The notes under the pieces were generated by a model that saw only the letters and a list, made by a program, of their open reading frames with translations, searched no databases and was not told the origin of the DNA. This document shows positions 54,157-61,367 of a stretch of DNA of 64,000 bases, piece after piece (the stretch's first letter is position 1; every line of letters begins with the position of its first letter). Position numbers and translations under genes: made by a program. The stretch lies in contig JAFRTG010000047.1 in the NCBI GenBank assembly GCA_017427265.1, forward strand, positions 1 through 64,000, read 5' to 3'. Origin of the DNA: Oscillospiraceae bacterium. GTDB lineage: Bacteria; Bacillota; Clostridia; Oscillospirales; Ruminococcaceae.

Positions 54157-56049
54157 TTAATACGGTGCCAGTTCTTCATCCGAGATCAGCTTTGCAATGA
54201 ACTTCAGGATTTTGGTCACATCGTCGATTTCGACCTTGCCGTCGCCCTTCTGAACGGACGCATTCATGATTCCCGTTTGCGTAATTTTCGCAGACGCATC
54301 GCCGCTGATAAACTTGCAAGCAAGAACAGCGTCGGAAACATCCACCTGATTATCGCAGTTCGCGTCGCCCCACTTGGTATGCCTGGCAGTGGTTGTGGTG
54401 ACGGAGGAGGTGGTCGGATCGGTCGGCAGTGTTGTGACGGGTGTGGTTGTAGCCGTCGTTGTGACGGTCGTGGTCACCTTGGCGGTGGTTGTACCGGGCT
54501 GCGGGTCTGTCACGATCACAGAATGTCCGTCTCCGCCTGCGTCGAGGTTGCTCTTTGCGCCGGAGGCGTAGAACTCTCCGAGCGAGACGCCCGTGCCGTT
54601 GATGCCGAGCGGCGTCTTGTGGTCAAGGCCGATGAACTTGCCGGAGCTGGTCTGCCAGAGTGCCTTCTTCAGCAGATCGTACTTGTCCTCTTCCCAGTAG
54701 ATCGTCGTGCCGTTGCTGGTCTCGGTGACATCGTTCAGATTGTACTTGAAGTTCTTCCACAGACCTTCGGTATCGCCGGAGTTGGTATTCAGGCACCAGA
54801 AGGTGTGGTTGATATGATGCTTAATCATATAGTCGCGGAGCAGCGTCATCCATTTTTCGTTGTCGCCGCCCATTTTGCCGCCCCATTCGCCGATGAGCAG
54901 CGGAGCGATGTTATCCTCGTTGATGAATGCCCAGGTATCGCGCCAGTAATCGTCGAGCAGGGTCTGCTCGGTGAAGTTCTTGTCAAACCAGGTCTGATTG
55001 TAAACAGACGGGCCGTAGTCATGCGGCGAATAGACGATCTGCGAATTGCCGGTGCCGTCGAGCTTGATCGGCCATTCCTTGACGCCGCGGAGATTGCCGC
55101 CCCACCATGCGCCGATATACGGCGAATTGTCCTTGCGGTCGGCCATGCCCCAGTAGTCGCCTTCCATTGCGCCGCTCATGGACTGCTCAACGCCTTCAAT
55201 GAAAATCAGCGCATGGGGATTGACCTTGAGAATCGCATTTGCGCACTTTGTGGCAGCATATGCCCAGTTGTTCTCATCGGTGGAGCCGTCCCATTTTGCG
55301 GCGGCATCGCCCTCCGGGCCTTTGCCGTGCGGCTCATTTTCGAGGTCAAATCCGAGGATGGTATCATCATTTTTGTATTCGTTGGCCACCCAGACCAGCG
55401 AATCAATCCAGCTCTTGGTTGTAACGCCAGCCTGACCGTACCAGGTATTCCAGACATGTCCGGAGTTATCGGCGTGCGGGCTGTGAACGTCGATGAAGCA
55501 CTTGATGCCGTATTTCTTCAGCTTGCTGAGAATGATCTCGAAAGCCTTTTTGGAATCGACATGCGTCTTGCCGTCCGCCTCGACGAAATCCTTGTTGATG
55601 CTGCCGTAGGTACCGGCCTTTGTGACCTTTCCGTCCTCAGCGACCTCGTCCTTCGGCGGCGTATAAGCGGCCTGCAGACCGCCGCCGGAGACCGGTTCGA
55701 GCTCGCCGTTCATCCATTCGATCAGCAGCTCGGAAGAGAACGGGAAGCGGATGATGTTGATGCCTCTGTCCGCGACCTCGCGGAGCAGGTCATCGCAGTC
55801 TGCGCTCCAGAGATAGTGTGCGCAGCGCTCGGAGCAGTTGAAGCCGAACCAGTTTGCACCGGTCAGCCAGACCTCCTTGCCGTTCATGTCGTAGAGCCGG
55901 CTGCCCTCAGCGTGCAGCCAGTCGTCGTTGGTGTCGTCTGCAGCATTGACGGTAACGGAAAACTGCGGATCATTACCCGTAAATCCGACTGTTCCGGTTG
56001 CGGTGAGGATTGCTGCAAGACAAACCGAAGTGACTTGCCTGTGTTTCAT
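54157..56049 (-). CDS. GH5 endoglucanase with dockerin (paralog)
   Basis: About 630 residues. Same architecture as its neighbour: signal peptide (MKHRQVTSVCLAAIL), GH5 domain with FDLENEPHG (acid/base Glu) and LLIGEWGG (nucleophile Glu), Thr-rich linker, dockerin (WGDANCDNQVDVSDAVL). Differences: extra segment ELEPVSGGGLQAAYTPPKDE near residue 110, a shorter linker, and another dockerin second loop. The two genes look like a tandem duplication that has since diverged. Start at 56047-56049 with GGGAGGAAAG upstream; upstream in-frame codons are not used. Confidence 0.94.
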   Translation of the reverse strand: MKHRQVTSVCLAAILTATGTVGFTGNDPQFSVTVNAADDTNDDWLHAEGSRLYDMNGKEVWLTGANWFGFNCSERCAHYLWSADCDDLLREVADRGINIIRFPFSSELLIEWMNGELEPVSGGGLQAAYTPPKDEVAEDGKVTKAGTYGSINKDFVEADGKTHVDSKKAFEIILSKLKKYGIKCFIDVHSPHADNSGHVWNTWYGQAGVTTKSWIDSLVWVANEYKNDDTILGFDLENEPHGKGPEGDAAAKWDGSTDENNWAYAATKCANAILKVNPHALIFIEGVEQSMSGAMEGDYWGMADRKDNSPYIGAWWGGNLRGVKEWPIKLDGTGNSQIVYSPHDYGPSVYNQTWFDKNFTEQTLLDDYWRDTWAFINEDNIAPLLIGEWGGKMGGDNEKWMTLLRDYMIKHHINHTFWCLNTNSGDTEGLWKNFKYNLNDVTETSNGTTIYWEEDKYDLLKKALWQTSSGKFIGLDHKTPLGINGTGVSLGEFYASGAKSNLDAGGDGHSVIVTDPQPGTTTAKVTTTVTTTATTTPVTTLPTDPTTSSVTTTTARHTKWGDANCDNQVDVSDAVLACKFISGDASAKITQTGIMNASVQKGDGKVEIDDVTKILKFIAKLISDEELAPY

Positions 56050-56158
56050 AGTCTTTCCTCCCTCATTCAAATGCGGCCGTGCGGTTTGCACGGAGATCAG
56101 CGCGTTCGCGGCAGATGTGCCCTCTATGCAGCTGCCGCGCATTTCCGAGCCGTGAATC

Positions 56159-57109
56159 TCAGAAAATGCCGAAGCGCTTTTTCTCGTAGAACGGTTTTTC
56201 CTCAGCGACGAGCTCCTTTGCACGGATCGAAGAAGAAGCAACGCAGTCGAACGGCAGATCGGAATAATCTGCGCAGTCCTTTACGAGTGCAGCGCTGATC
56301 TCGTCGATATCCGTATTGTCGTCGCCTTCGAGTGCGATGAGCAGATAGCGCTCGCCCTTCTCGGTTTCCGGACGGATGTAAGCCTTCTTGACGGCCTTCT
56401 GCTTTTTGAGCACGCCCTTGAGTGCGTTCAGCAGATCGTCGGTCAGCGGATCGCTTTCCGGCTCGGTGTTCTCATCGGCGGAAGCCTTTGCAGCTTCCAT
56501 ATCGGCCATAGCCTGACGGATGAGATCCTGCTGTGCCTCTCTGGAGTTCTCGGCAGCGCCGAGCGGGTTGGTCGGCTGCGGACGGACTTCCGCAGGAGCC
56601 GGCTGCGGTGCGGGTGCAGAGGAGAGCACCAGCTCGCCGCCTCTGTCACCGATCGCAATGATCTGCTGACGGATCAGGCAGAGGGAGCTGCCGAACGGGT
56701 TGATGACCATACCGTCGATGGCTTCGTTGGCCTTCATGAAGTGATAAAGATCAACAAAGGACATAACAGCGACCTGGAAGCGCTCGCCGGGCTTGCGGTT
56801 CTTCTTCAGCTCGACTTCGTCGGTGAAGGCCGGCATAAACTTTTCGCCCTTCGGGTTGGTCATGATCTGGAAGGCAACGCGGGCCTGAGTCTGCTCGCCC
56901 TCCTTGGGCGCTTCCTCCGGCTGCTCGACCTGTGCGGGCAGAAGGTACTTTGCTTCGACCGCTGCCTTCAGGAAGGCCTTTTCGTGCTCTCTGAACTGGG
57001 CTTCGTCTTTGATTTTGTTGTCCTCATCTCTGTTGGCAAGGTCCAGCTTGAAGGTGGCCATTGCGTCAACGAGAACGGGGTTTGTAATCGGCTGCATAGG
57101 TTCTGGCAT
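56159..57109 (-). CDS. SseB-like protein
   Basis: 316 residues, with SseB family domains: N-terminal ARVAFQIMTNPKGEKFMPAF and VDLYHFMKANEAIDGMVINP, a Pro/Ala/Gln linker (about 165-200), and a C-terminal domain (KKQKAVKKAYIRPETEKGER; LLIALEGDD). The molecular role of SseB proteins is unclear (named from serine sensitivity); they also occur as domains in secretion-linked proteins. Start at ATG 57107-57109 after TTAGGAGGAT. The downstream GH5 gene begins 110 bp later and may share its transcript. Confidence 0.8.
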   Translation of the reverse strand: MPEPMQPITNPVLVDAMATFKLDLANRDEDNKIKDEAQFREHEKAFLKAAVEAKYLLPAQVEQPEEAPKEGEQTQARVAFQIMTNPKGEKFMPAFTDEVELKKNRKPGERFQVAVMSFVDLYHFMKANEAIDGMVINPFGSSLCLIRQQIIAIGDRGGELVLSSAPAPQPAPAEVRPQPTNPLGAAENSREAQQDLIRQAMADMEAAKASADENTEPESDPLTDDLLNALKGVLKKQKAVKKAYIRPETEKGERYLLIALEGDDNTDIDEISAALVKDCADYSDLPFDCVASSSIRAKELVAEEKPFYEKKRFGIF

Positions 57110-57223
57110 GAGAATCCTCCTAATCTCAGTAAAGAATGGTATCCGCCTTTTCGGCGTATAATAGTATTCTAGCATATTTCGGAAAAAAAAGCAAGTTTTT
57201 TTCGATATTTCCGCGCAGCGCAT

Positions 57224-57405
57224 AAAAAAGCGGACGAATCACAGGATTCGTCCGCTGTCATCAGCAGTCTCCGCCTTGCCGTCGCCTGAACAATAAAACC
57301 CGCTTTGAGCAGGTGGGTATTCGCCTGTGCATCTCACGCTCCCTGGCTACCGCTGACGCGGGAGGTCTGCAATACTTGACACAGAGCAGGATTCCCTGAA
57401 TATAA
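57224..57405 (-). ncRNA. ssrS: Probable 6S RNA
   Basis: About 180-nt transcript in a gene-free gap. 5' and 3' parts pair in the way of 6S RNA (CTGT.GTCA with TGA..ACAG; GCAG-AC-CTCC with GGAG-AC-TGC around a long interrupted stem), and the 3' strand has GTTCAGGCGACGGCAAGGCGG, resembling the CAGCCTGCGGCGGCATCTCGG end of Escherichia coli 6S. It ends in a perfect hairpin (GCGGACGAATC/GATTCGTCCGC, 57230-57255) plus a T-run. 6S binds the sigma-70 holoenzyme and mimics an open promoter. Assigned by pattern, not by a covariance search. Confidence 0.68.
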
Positions 57406-57412
57406 GTGTTGG

Positions 57413-57494
57413 ATTATATCAAATCAGGCTTGGTCGCACAAGGCAGAATGCTTTATGCTACATTTAGTATACCATGAAGGCTGAAAAAAATCAA
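57413..57494 (-). promoter_or_regulatory. Two tandem promoters before the 6S-like RNA
   Basis: Proximal: TTGTGC (57436-57441) / TATAAT (57413-57418), 17-bp spacer. Distal: TTGATT (57489-57494) / TATACT (57466-57471), 17-bp spacer. Either could make the RNA, the distal one giving a longer precursor. Confidence 0.65.
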
Positions 57495-57536
57495 TCGGTA
57501 ACTTTCACCAAAATTTATGTTGAATTTTGGATAATA

Positions 57537-57875
57537 TTACTCAGAATCTTCATCTTCGTCGTCTGCTTCCTCATCAAGCCGTGCGATGAACAGATCTGCA
57601 ATGCGCTCGTACTCCTCGTCGCTTTCGATCGGCTCAAGGATCTCATTGCCCTCAGCATCCGTTTTTGCGCAGAGAACGACAAGCTCGACCTCACCCTCCA
57701 GCAGCTCCTCCGGATTTTCGATATGCGGGATGAGCGCGAAGTAAACCTGTCCGTTTTCTTCGAGCACGTCGATCAGTTCAAACAGCTTTTCGTTTCCGTC
57801 CTCATCTACGAGTGTGTAGAGATCGGCATTGTCCATCAGTTCATCCTGCTCCATAGGCATATTTTGCTCTTGCAT
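57537..57875 (-). CDS. DUF1292 family protein
   Basis: 112 residues, acidic: ADLYTLVDEDGNEKLFELIDVLEENG, QVYFALIPHIENP, and the Asp/Glu-rich end EEADDEDEDSE. This fits the DUF1292 family of Firmicutes, which is of unknown function and often lies near yrrK/mreB-type genes. Start with GGAGTAAGAG upstream. Confidence 0.87.
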   Translation of the reverse strand: MQEQNMPMEQDELMDNADLYTLVDEDGNEKLFELIDVLEENGQVYFALIPHIENPEELLEGEVELVVLCAKTDAEGNEILEPIESDEEYERIADLFIARLDEEADDEDEDSE

Positions 57876-58021
57876 TCTCTTACTCCGTTCTGCCGGATCG
57901 GATCCGGGCTGAAATTTACGGATATCCGTATGACAATATTGTAACCGATTTTCCGGAAAATGTCAAGCCGGTTTTTCAACAAGAATTTTCACGAAATTTT
58001 CAAAAAAAGTTACGTGAAACT

Positions 58022-58050
58022 ATTGACAAATCACATAATACATGCTATAA
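58022..58050 (+). promoter_or_regulatory. Near-consensus promoter of the structured RNA region
   Basis: TTGACA (58022-58027, consensus) and TATAAT (58045-58050, consensus) with a 17-bp spacer, giving a start near 58057. Divergent from the DUF1292 gene. No ORF with a good ribosome site follows for over 1 kb. Confidence 0.9.
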
Positions 58051-58056
58051 TAAAAC

Positions 58057-58877
58057 CATAAGAACAGCAAAGACATTCCCGAAGCGGATCGGAAGAACGG
58101 CTCAGAAGAACCGGCCATTCAGATGAACCGGATTCCGCTTCTGATGAAGCAGAGGGGCAATGCTCCGGCAGTTCTTATAACAACGAATCTGCGGCGTTTC
58201 CGGTTTATGCATCGTCTGCATGAACTGCGTAACGGCTGGCGGTATCGGCCAGCCGGGATCCGGCCGCAAAACATATTCAGAAAGGATGCGTGAGGACCAA
58301 TGGATACAATGGAATTTGTCCCATTCGTTGACGGAGGCTCGTGCGCGGTGTGTTCTGTGTGACAATATGCACTCTCTTGCTTCCGGTTTTGCGCTTCAAT
58401 CCAGCAGACTGAAAGTCCGAAGCAATAAAAACCGGATATGCGGGTGCGATTCCGATATGGAAGCTGGCACAGAATACCGCCGGCCGATGGGTCGGTGCAG
58501 AAGAGCAGCGCGCAGCCGCAATGCAGCAAGAAGGTTGAAATAACAGTGAAAAAAGGAAAAACAGGCTGCAGCAGGTGCAGCTGAACAGCGGAGATGCGGG
58601 TCAAAGAGAACGGCTCATGTCAGCGGCCGCTGAAAAAGATTATGATTGACCGTCAATGATAAATGGGAAAGGATCTTTACCCCGTGCGGCTCATGAAGCA
58701 GGTGCACGACTGCGGAAGAGTCAGCTTGGGAGCACCGGGGCGCATTCCCGTGGATGTGAAGCGGCTCCCGCACAAATGCCGAGGGGCATTGATATAGATT
58801 CTTTCTATACCGAAAAACTGAAAAAAACTGAATAGCAAATAAGGGGAGGCTTCAGCAGAGAAGCCTCCTTTATTTTG
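58057..58877 (+). ncRNA. Candidate large structured noncoding RNA (~820 nt)
   Basis: Starts at a consensus promoter and ends at a strong terminator (GGAGGCTTC/GAAGCCTCC inside AAATAA/TTATTT, 58839-58877). The 5' end closes on itself: ATAAGAAC (58057-58064) pairs with GTTCTTAT (58070+, at 58170-58177), and inside it GAAGCGGA (58080-58087) with TCCGCTTC (58133-58140). Further hairpins are ATGCA/TGCAT (58207-58221), GGCTGG/CCAGCC (58234-58254), GGGAGC/GCTCCC (58728-58769) and ATGCC/GGCAT. Frames inside are short and lack normal codon use; a 44-codon frame (58663-58797) is the best coding alternative. Size and layout resemble large ornate RNAs (ROOL, GOLLD, OLE types), but I cannot assign a class. 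Confidence 0.5.
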
Positions 58878-59135
58878 GATTTACGGCAGCCGCCGCAGAG
58901 CCGGAGCGCCCTTTTCGCCTTTTTTCGAGCGATATCCGTTTTTCTTTCCTGTTTCTTCTTTTTGAACCTCTTGACAAAGCGTGCGGCAGGCTGTAAAATA
59001 GAAAACAGTTCGGCAGCGCATTGGCGGAGCCGATACAAAACAGGGAAAAGCCATGGATTTTCCGTCCTGTACCAAACACTGCATTCGTTTCCGAACAACA
59101 ACACACTATTTTTCACTGAAAGGACTTATATCGCA

Positions 59136-59546
59136 TTGAAGAAAAATTTTCTCACCAAACTTGCTGTCCCTGCATTTGCGGCGGCAGCACTCGCCGGCAT
59201 GGGCAGCATGACAATGACTGCACATGCGGCAAAATACCACTGGTGGATATCACGCGGCCTTGACGGCTTTTCCAGTGTCAGAACTGACTTTGACTGGACT
59301 GTTGACAGCCGTTATAACATCACGGAAAGCTCTGCCTACCAGACGGCGAACGGCTTTCTTGCCTCTGCCAACGGCTGCTGCAGAACCTACACAAGTCTGC
59401 TGGAGCATGACTGGGTCACGAACTGCGGCCCAACTGCCAATATCGGCATTGGCGGCGTCGTGACCATTCCGTTCGGCTATCAGTTCAAAGATAAGGTCGT
59501 CCTGTTTAATTCCGGCGGTTCCAGAGTTGACTGGAATGCGGGCTGA
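59136..59546 (+). CDS. Secreted peptide, possible bacteriocin-like
   Basis: 136-residue precursor starting at TTG 59136 (GAAAGGA 11 bases upstream). Signal peptide about 1-31 (KNFLTKLAVPAFAAAALAG, cleaved after AHA). The mature part of about 105 residues is rich in Gly/Ser/Asn/aromatic residues (KYHWWISRGLDGF, NITESSAYQTANGFL) with a Cys-Cys pair (NGCCRTY) and a further Cys. An ABC ATPase and permease follow in the same direction, the usual layout for a secreted bacteriocin plus immunity/export. I looked for the lactococcin 972 pattern and it is only loosely similar. Function unproven. Confidence 0.65.
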   Translation: MKKNFLTKLAVPAFAAAALAGMGSMTMTAHAAKYHWWISRGLDGFSSVRTDFDWTVDSRYNITESSAYQTANGFLASANGCCRTYTSLLEHDWVTNCGPTANIGIGGVVTIPFGYQFKDKVVLFNSGGSRVDWNAG

Positions 59547-59555
59547 TTGATTTCT

Positions 59556-59604
59556 GCAGAACCGTTCTGTATGCCGGAGCGCTGCAGAACGGTTCTGCTT
59601 TTCT
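59556..59604 (+). terminator. Intrinsic terminator between peptide and ABC genes
   Basis: GCAGAACCGTTCTG (59556-59569) and CAGAACGGTTCTGC (59585-59598) are perfect 14-bp arms, then TTTTC. It lies 10 bases after the peptide stop, so the ABC genes are expressed by partial read-through, giving more peptide than transporter. Confidence 0.75.
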
Positions 59605-59618
59605 GTATGGAGAAAAGA

Positions 59619-60290
59619 ATGATAGAACTAATTGATTTTCAGAAGCAATATAAACACAACACCATTTATGAACCGACCAACACAGTTTTTCCGGGCAATT
59701 CCATCAGCTTTCTGATGGGAAAGAACGGCTGCGGCAAAACAACGCTTATGAAATGTATCGGGATGCTGGAGAACTACGGCGGCAGCATCCTGTTTGATAA
59801 ACAGCCGCTTCCGGCGGTGCGGAATCAGTGCATGATTATCTGGGACGATACGCCCTGCTGTCAGAACCTCAGCGGCTTTCAGAATCTGATGCTGCTGTCA
59901 GAGGACAAATGCAGCAAAAAGGAGGTCCGGCAGACGGGGGAGCACTATCTGAAGCATTCCGTCCTGAACCGGAAGGTCAAAACGTATTCATACGGCCAGC
60001 GGAAAAAGCTGATGCTTGCGCTCGCGGATCTGCTGAAGCCGAAGTATCTCTTGATGGATGAAATCTCCAACGGTCTGGATGCGGACATGATGGACGAGCT
60101 TGCAGCGCATCTGAACAGCATGAAGCAGCACTGCACAATCATCCTGACCGGACATCAGTTTGGATTTTATGAAAAAGTCGCAGAACATGTCTTTGTAAAA
60201 GGAAAAACAACCGTAACAGAAGTTCCACCCGAAGAATGTGCAGCCGGAAGTCTGGAGGAGATCTATCATGCATACACAGCTCAGACGTGA
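59619..60290 (+). CDS. ABC transporter ATPase
   Basis: 223 residues. Walker A GKNGCGKTTLMK, signature TYSYGQRKKL (a variant of LSGGQ), Walker B YLLMDEISNGLD and the switch His in LTGHQFG. Short, like ATPases of the CcmA/bacteriocin-immunity (BcrA-like) kind. The ATG at 59619 is preceded by GGAGAAAAGA; the next gene overlaps it by 23 bp, so ATPase and permease are coupled. Confidence 0.88.
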   Translation: MIELIDFQKQYKHNTIYEPTNTVFPGNSISFLMGKNGCGKTTLMKCIGMLENYGGSILFDKQPLPAVRNQCMIIWDDTPCCQNLSGFQNLMLLSEDKCSKKEVRQTGEHYLKHSVLNRKVKTYSYGQRKKLMLALADLLKPKYLLMDEISNGLDADMMDELAAHLNSMKQHCTIILTGHQFGFYEKVAEHVFVKGKTTVTEVPPEECAAGSLEEIYHAYTAQT

Positions 60291-61206
60291 TTTTCGCTAT
60301 TTCGGCTATTCCGGATTATGGCTCCTGATGACCGCGCTGTTTCTTCTGGGCGCCCTGATGATATGTCATACAAACGATCAGCATGCCCGTATGAATATTA
60401 TAACTTATCAGCGATCGGCAGAGATAGCGGAGCGCGACGGAGAGGATATTCAGGCTTTGATTGAACAGGGCTACAGCAATCTGGTGATTGGTGAGAACGG
60501 CGGCGGAGTCGAGAACCCGATTGCGTACTATTATGAACAGACCGGTATCTCGCTGGATAACATGCAGCCTAGACGGCTTGTGCCGCTGCTGATGGCAGGA
60601 GAGCTGGCGCTTGCCCCGCTGCTTGCGGCATTTTTCGGGCTGCTGTGGGTCTCTGCCGATTACAAAAACCGAACCTTCCGCGACCGTGCCATACGATTCG
60701 GCAAGCAGTCCGCCGTGATCTCACGGCAGCTCAGCGGCTCTCTGATTCTGCTGCTCATGCTGATGATTGCGGTGCTTGCGGCCTTTGGCTTTCAGGCATA
60801 TTTCAGACATGCATTCTATGCAGACTTCCCGGATGCGGTCACGACATTCCCGATGAGCACGGAGAGCGTTCCGGCTGTTACACACTTGAAATGCATCGCA
60901 TTCGTTCTGTTTATCATGCTGCTGTTCTACGAGTTCGGTTTTGCAGCGGGCAGCCTGTTCCGCCAGAATCCGGTTTCATATGCGCTGGTCGGCGCATACG
61001 TGATTTTCTCGCGGCCGGTTCTGCGCTATGGCATTGCGAATATCATCGGCAGATTTGCGCAGAAGATCTTTCCGTTTACCGGGGCAACCACGCTTACGCC
61101 GGGCAAGCCGATTGCCTTGCTTCCGGGCGCACTGATTCTGATTGCCGCGCTGCTTGTGCTGATTGCGCTGAATTCGGTCATTGTGCAGAAACGGAGCGCA
61201 TACTGA
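60268..61206 (+). CDS. ABC transporter permease
   Basis: 312 residues with about six membrane helices (LWLLMTALFLLGALMI, LIPLIVL-type segments, LALAPLLAAFFGLL, SLILLLMLMIAVLAAFGF, IAFVLFIMLLFYEFGF, LLPGALILIAALLVLIAL). Matches ABC-2-type permeases. ATG at 60268 with GGAGGA upstream. With the ATPase it likely exports, or gives immunity to, the secreted peptide encoded upstream. Confidence 0.8.
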   Translation: MHTQLRRDFRYFGYSGLWLLMTALFLLGALMICHTNDQHARMNIITYQRSAEIAERDGEDIQALIEQGYSNLVIGENGGGVENPIAYYYEQTGISLDNMQPRRLVPLLMAGELALAPLLAAFFGLLWVSADYKNRTFRDRAIRFGKQSAVISRQLSGSLILLLMLMIAVLAAFGFQAYFRHAFYADFPDAVTTFPMSTESVPAVTHLKCIAFVLFIMLLFYEFGFAAGSLFRQNPVSYALVGAYVIFSRPVLRYGIANIIGRFAQKIFPFTGATTLTPGKPIALLPGALILIAALLVLIALNSVIVQKRSAY

Positions 61207-61224
61207 TTTACTTTCTCTGCATTC

Positions 61225-61257
61225 AAAGGCGCTGGCGGTACCGTCAGCGCCTTTTCG
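61225..61257 (+). terminator. Terminator after the ABC operon
   Basis: AAAGGCGCTG / CAGCGCCTTT with a 10-nt loop, followed by TT. Confidence 0.8.
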
Positions 61258-61299
61258 GCCGTATCTGTCACGAAAGCCGGATAATTATACGGATATCCA

Positions 61300-61328
61300 T
61301 TGCAATTTTTATAATAGTGTGGTATAAT
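61300..61328 (+). promoter_or_regulatory. Promoter of the glycogen phosphorylase gene
   Basis: TTGCAA (61300-61305) and TATAAT (61323-61328), 17-bp spacer, 40 bases before the ATG. Confidence 0.82.
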
Positions 61329-61367
61329 ATCGGCAGAAACAAGCGAAGCAAGCAGGAGGAACGAAGA

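Noticed and set aside
58220-58543. 107-codon frame in the RNA region
   Set aside because: No ribosome site, odd composition, and it crosses several hairpins of the candidate RNA.
58057-58877. RNase P RNA or tmRNA
   Set aside because: Some short matches (an ACAGAAxxCCGCC-like run) were seen, but the conserved GAGGAAAGTCCGGGC core and the tmRNA ends and tag are missing.
59136-59546. Lactococcin 972 family bacteriocin
   Set aside because: Size and ABC neighbours fit, but the family sequence pattern is not convincing.
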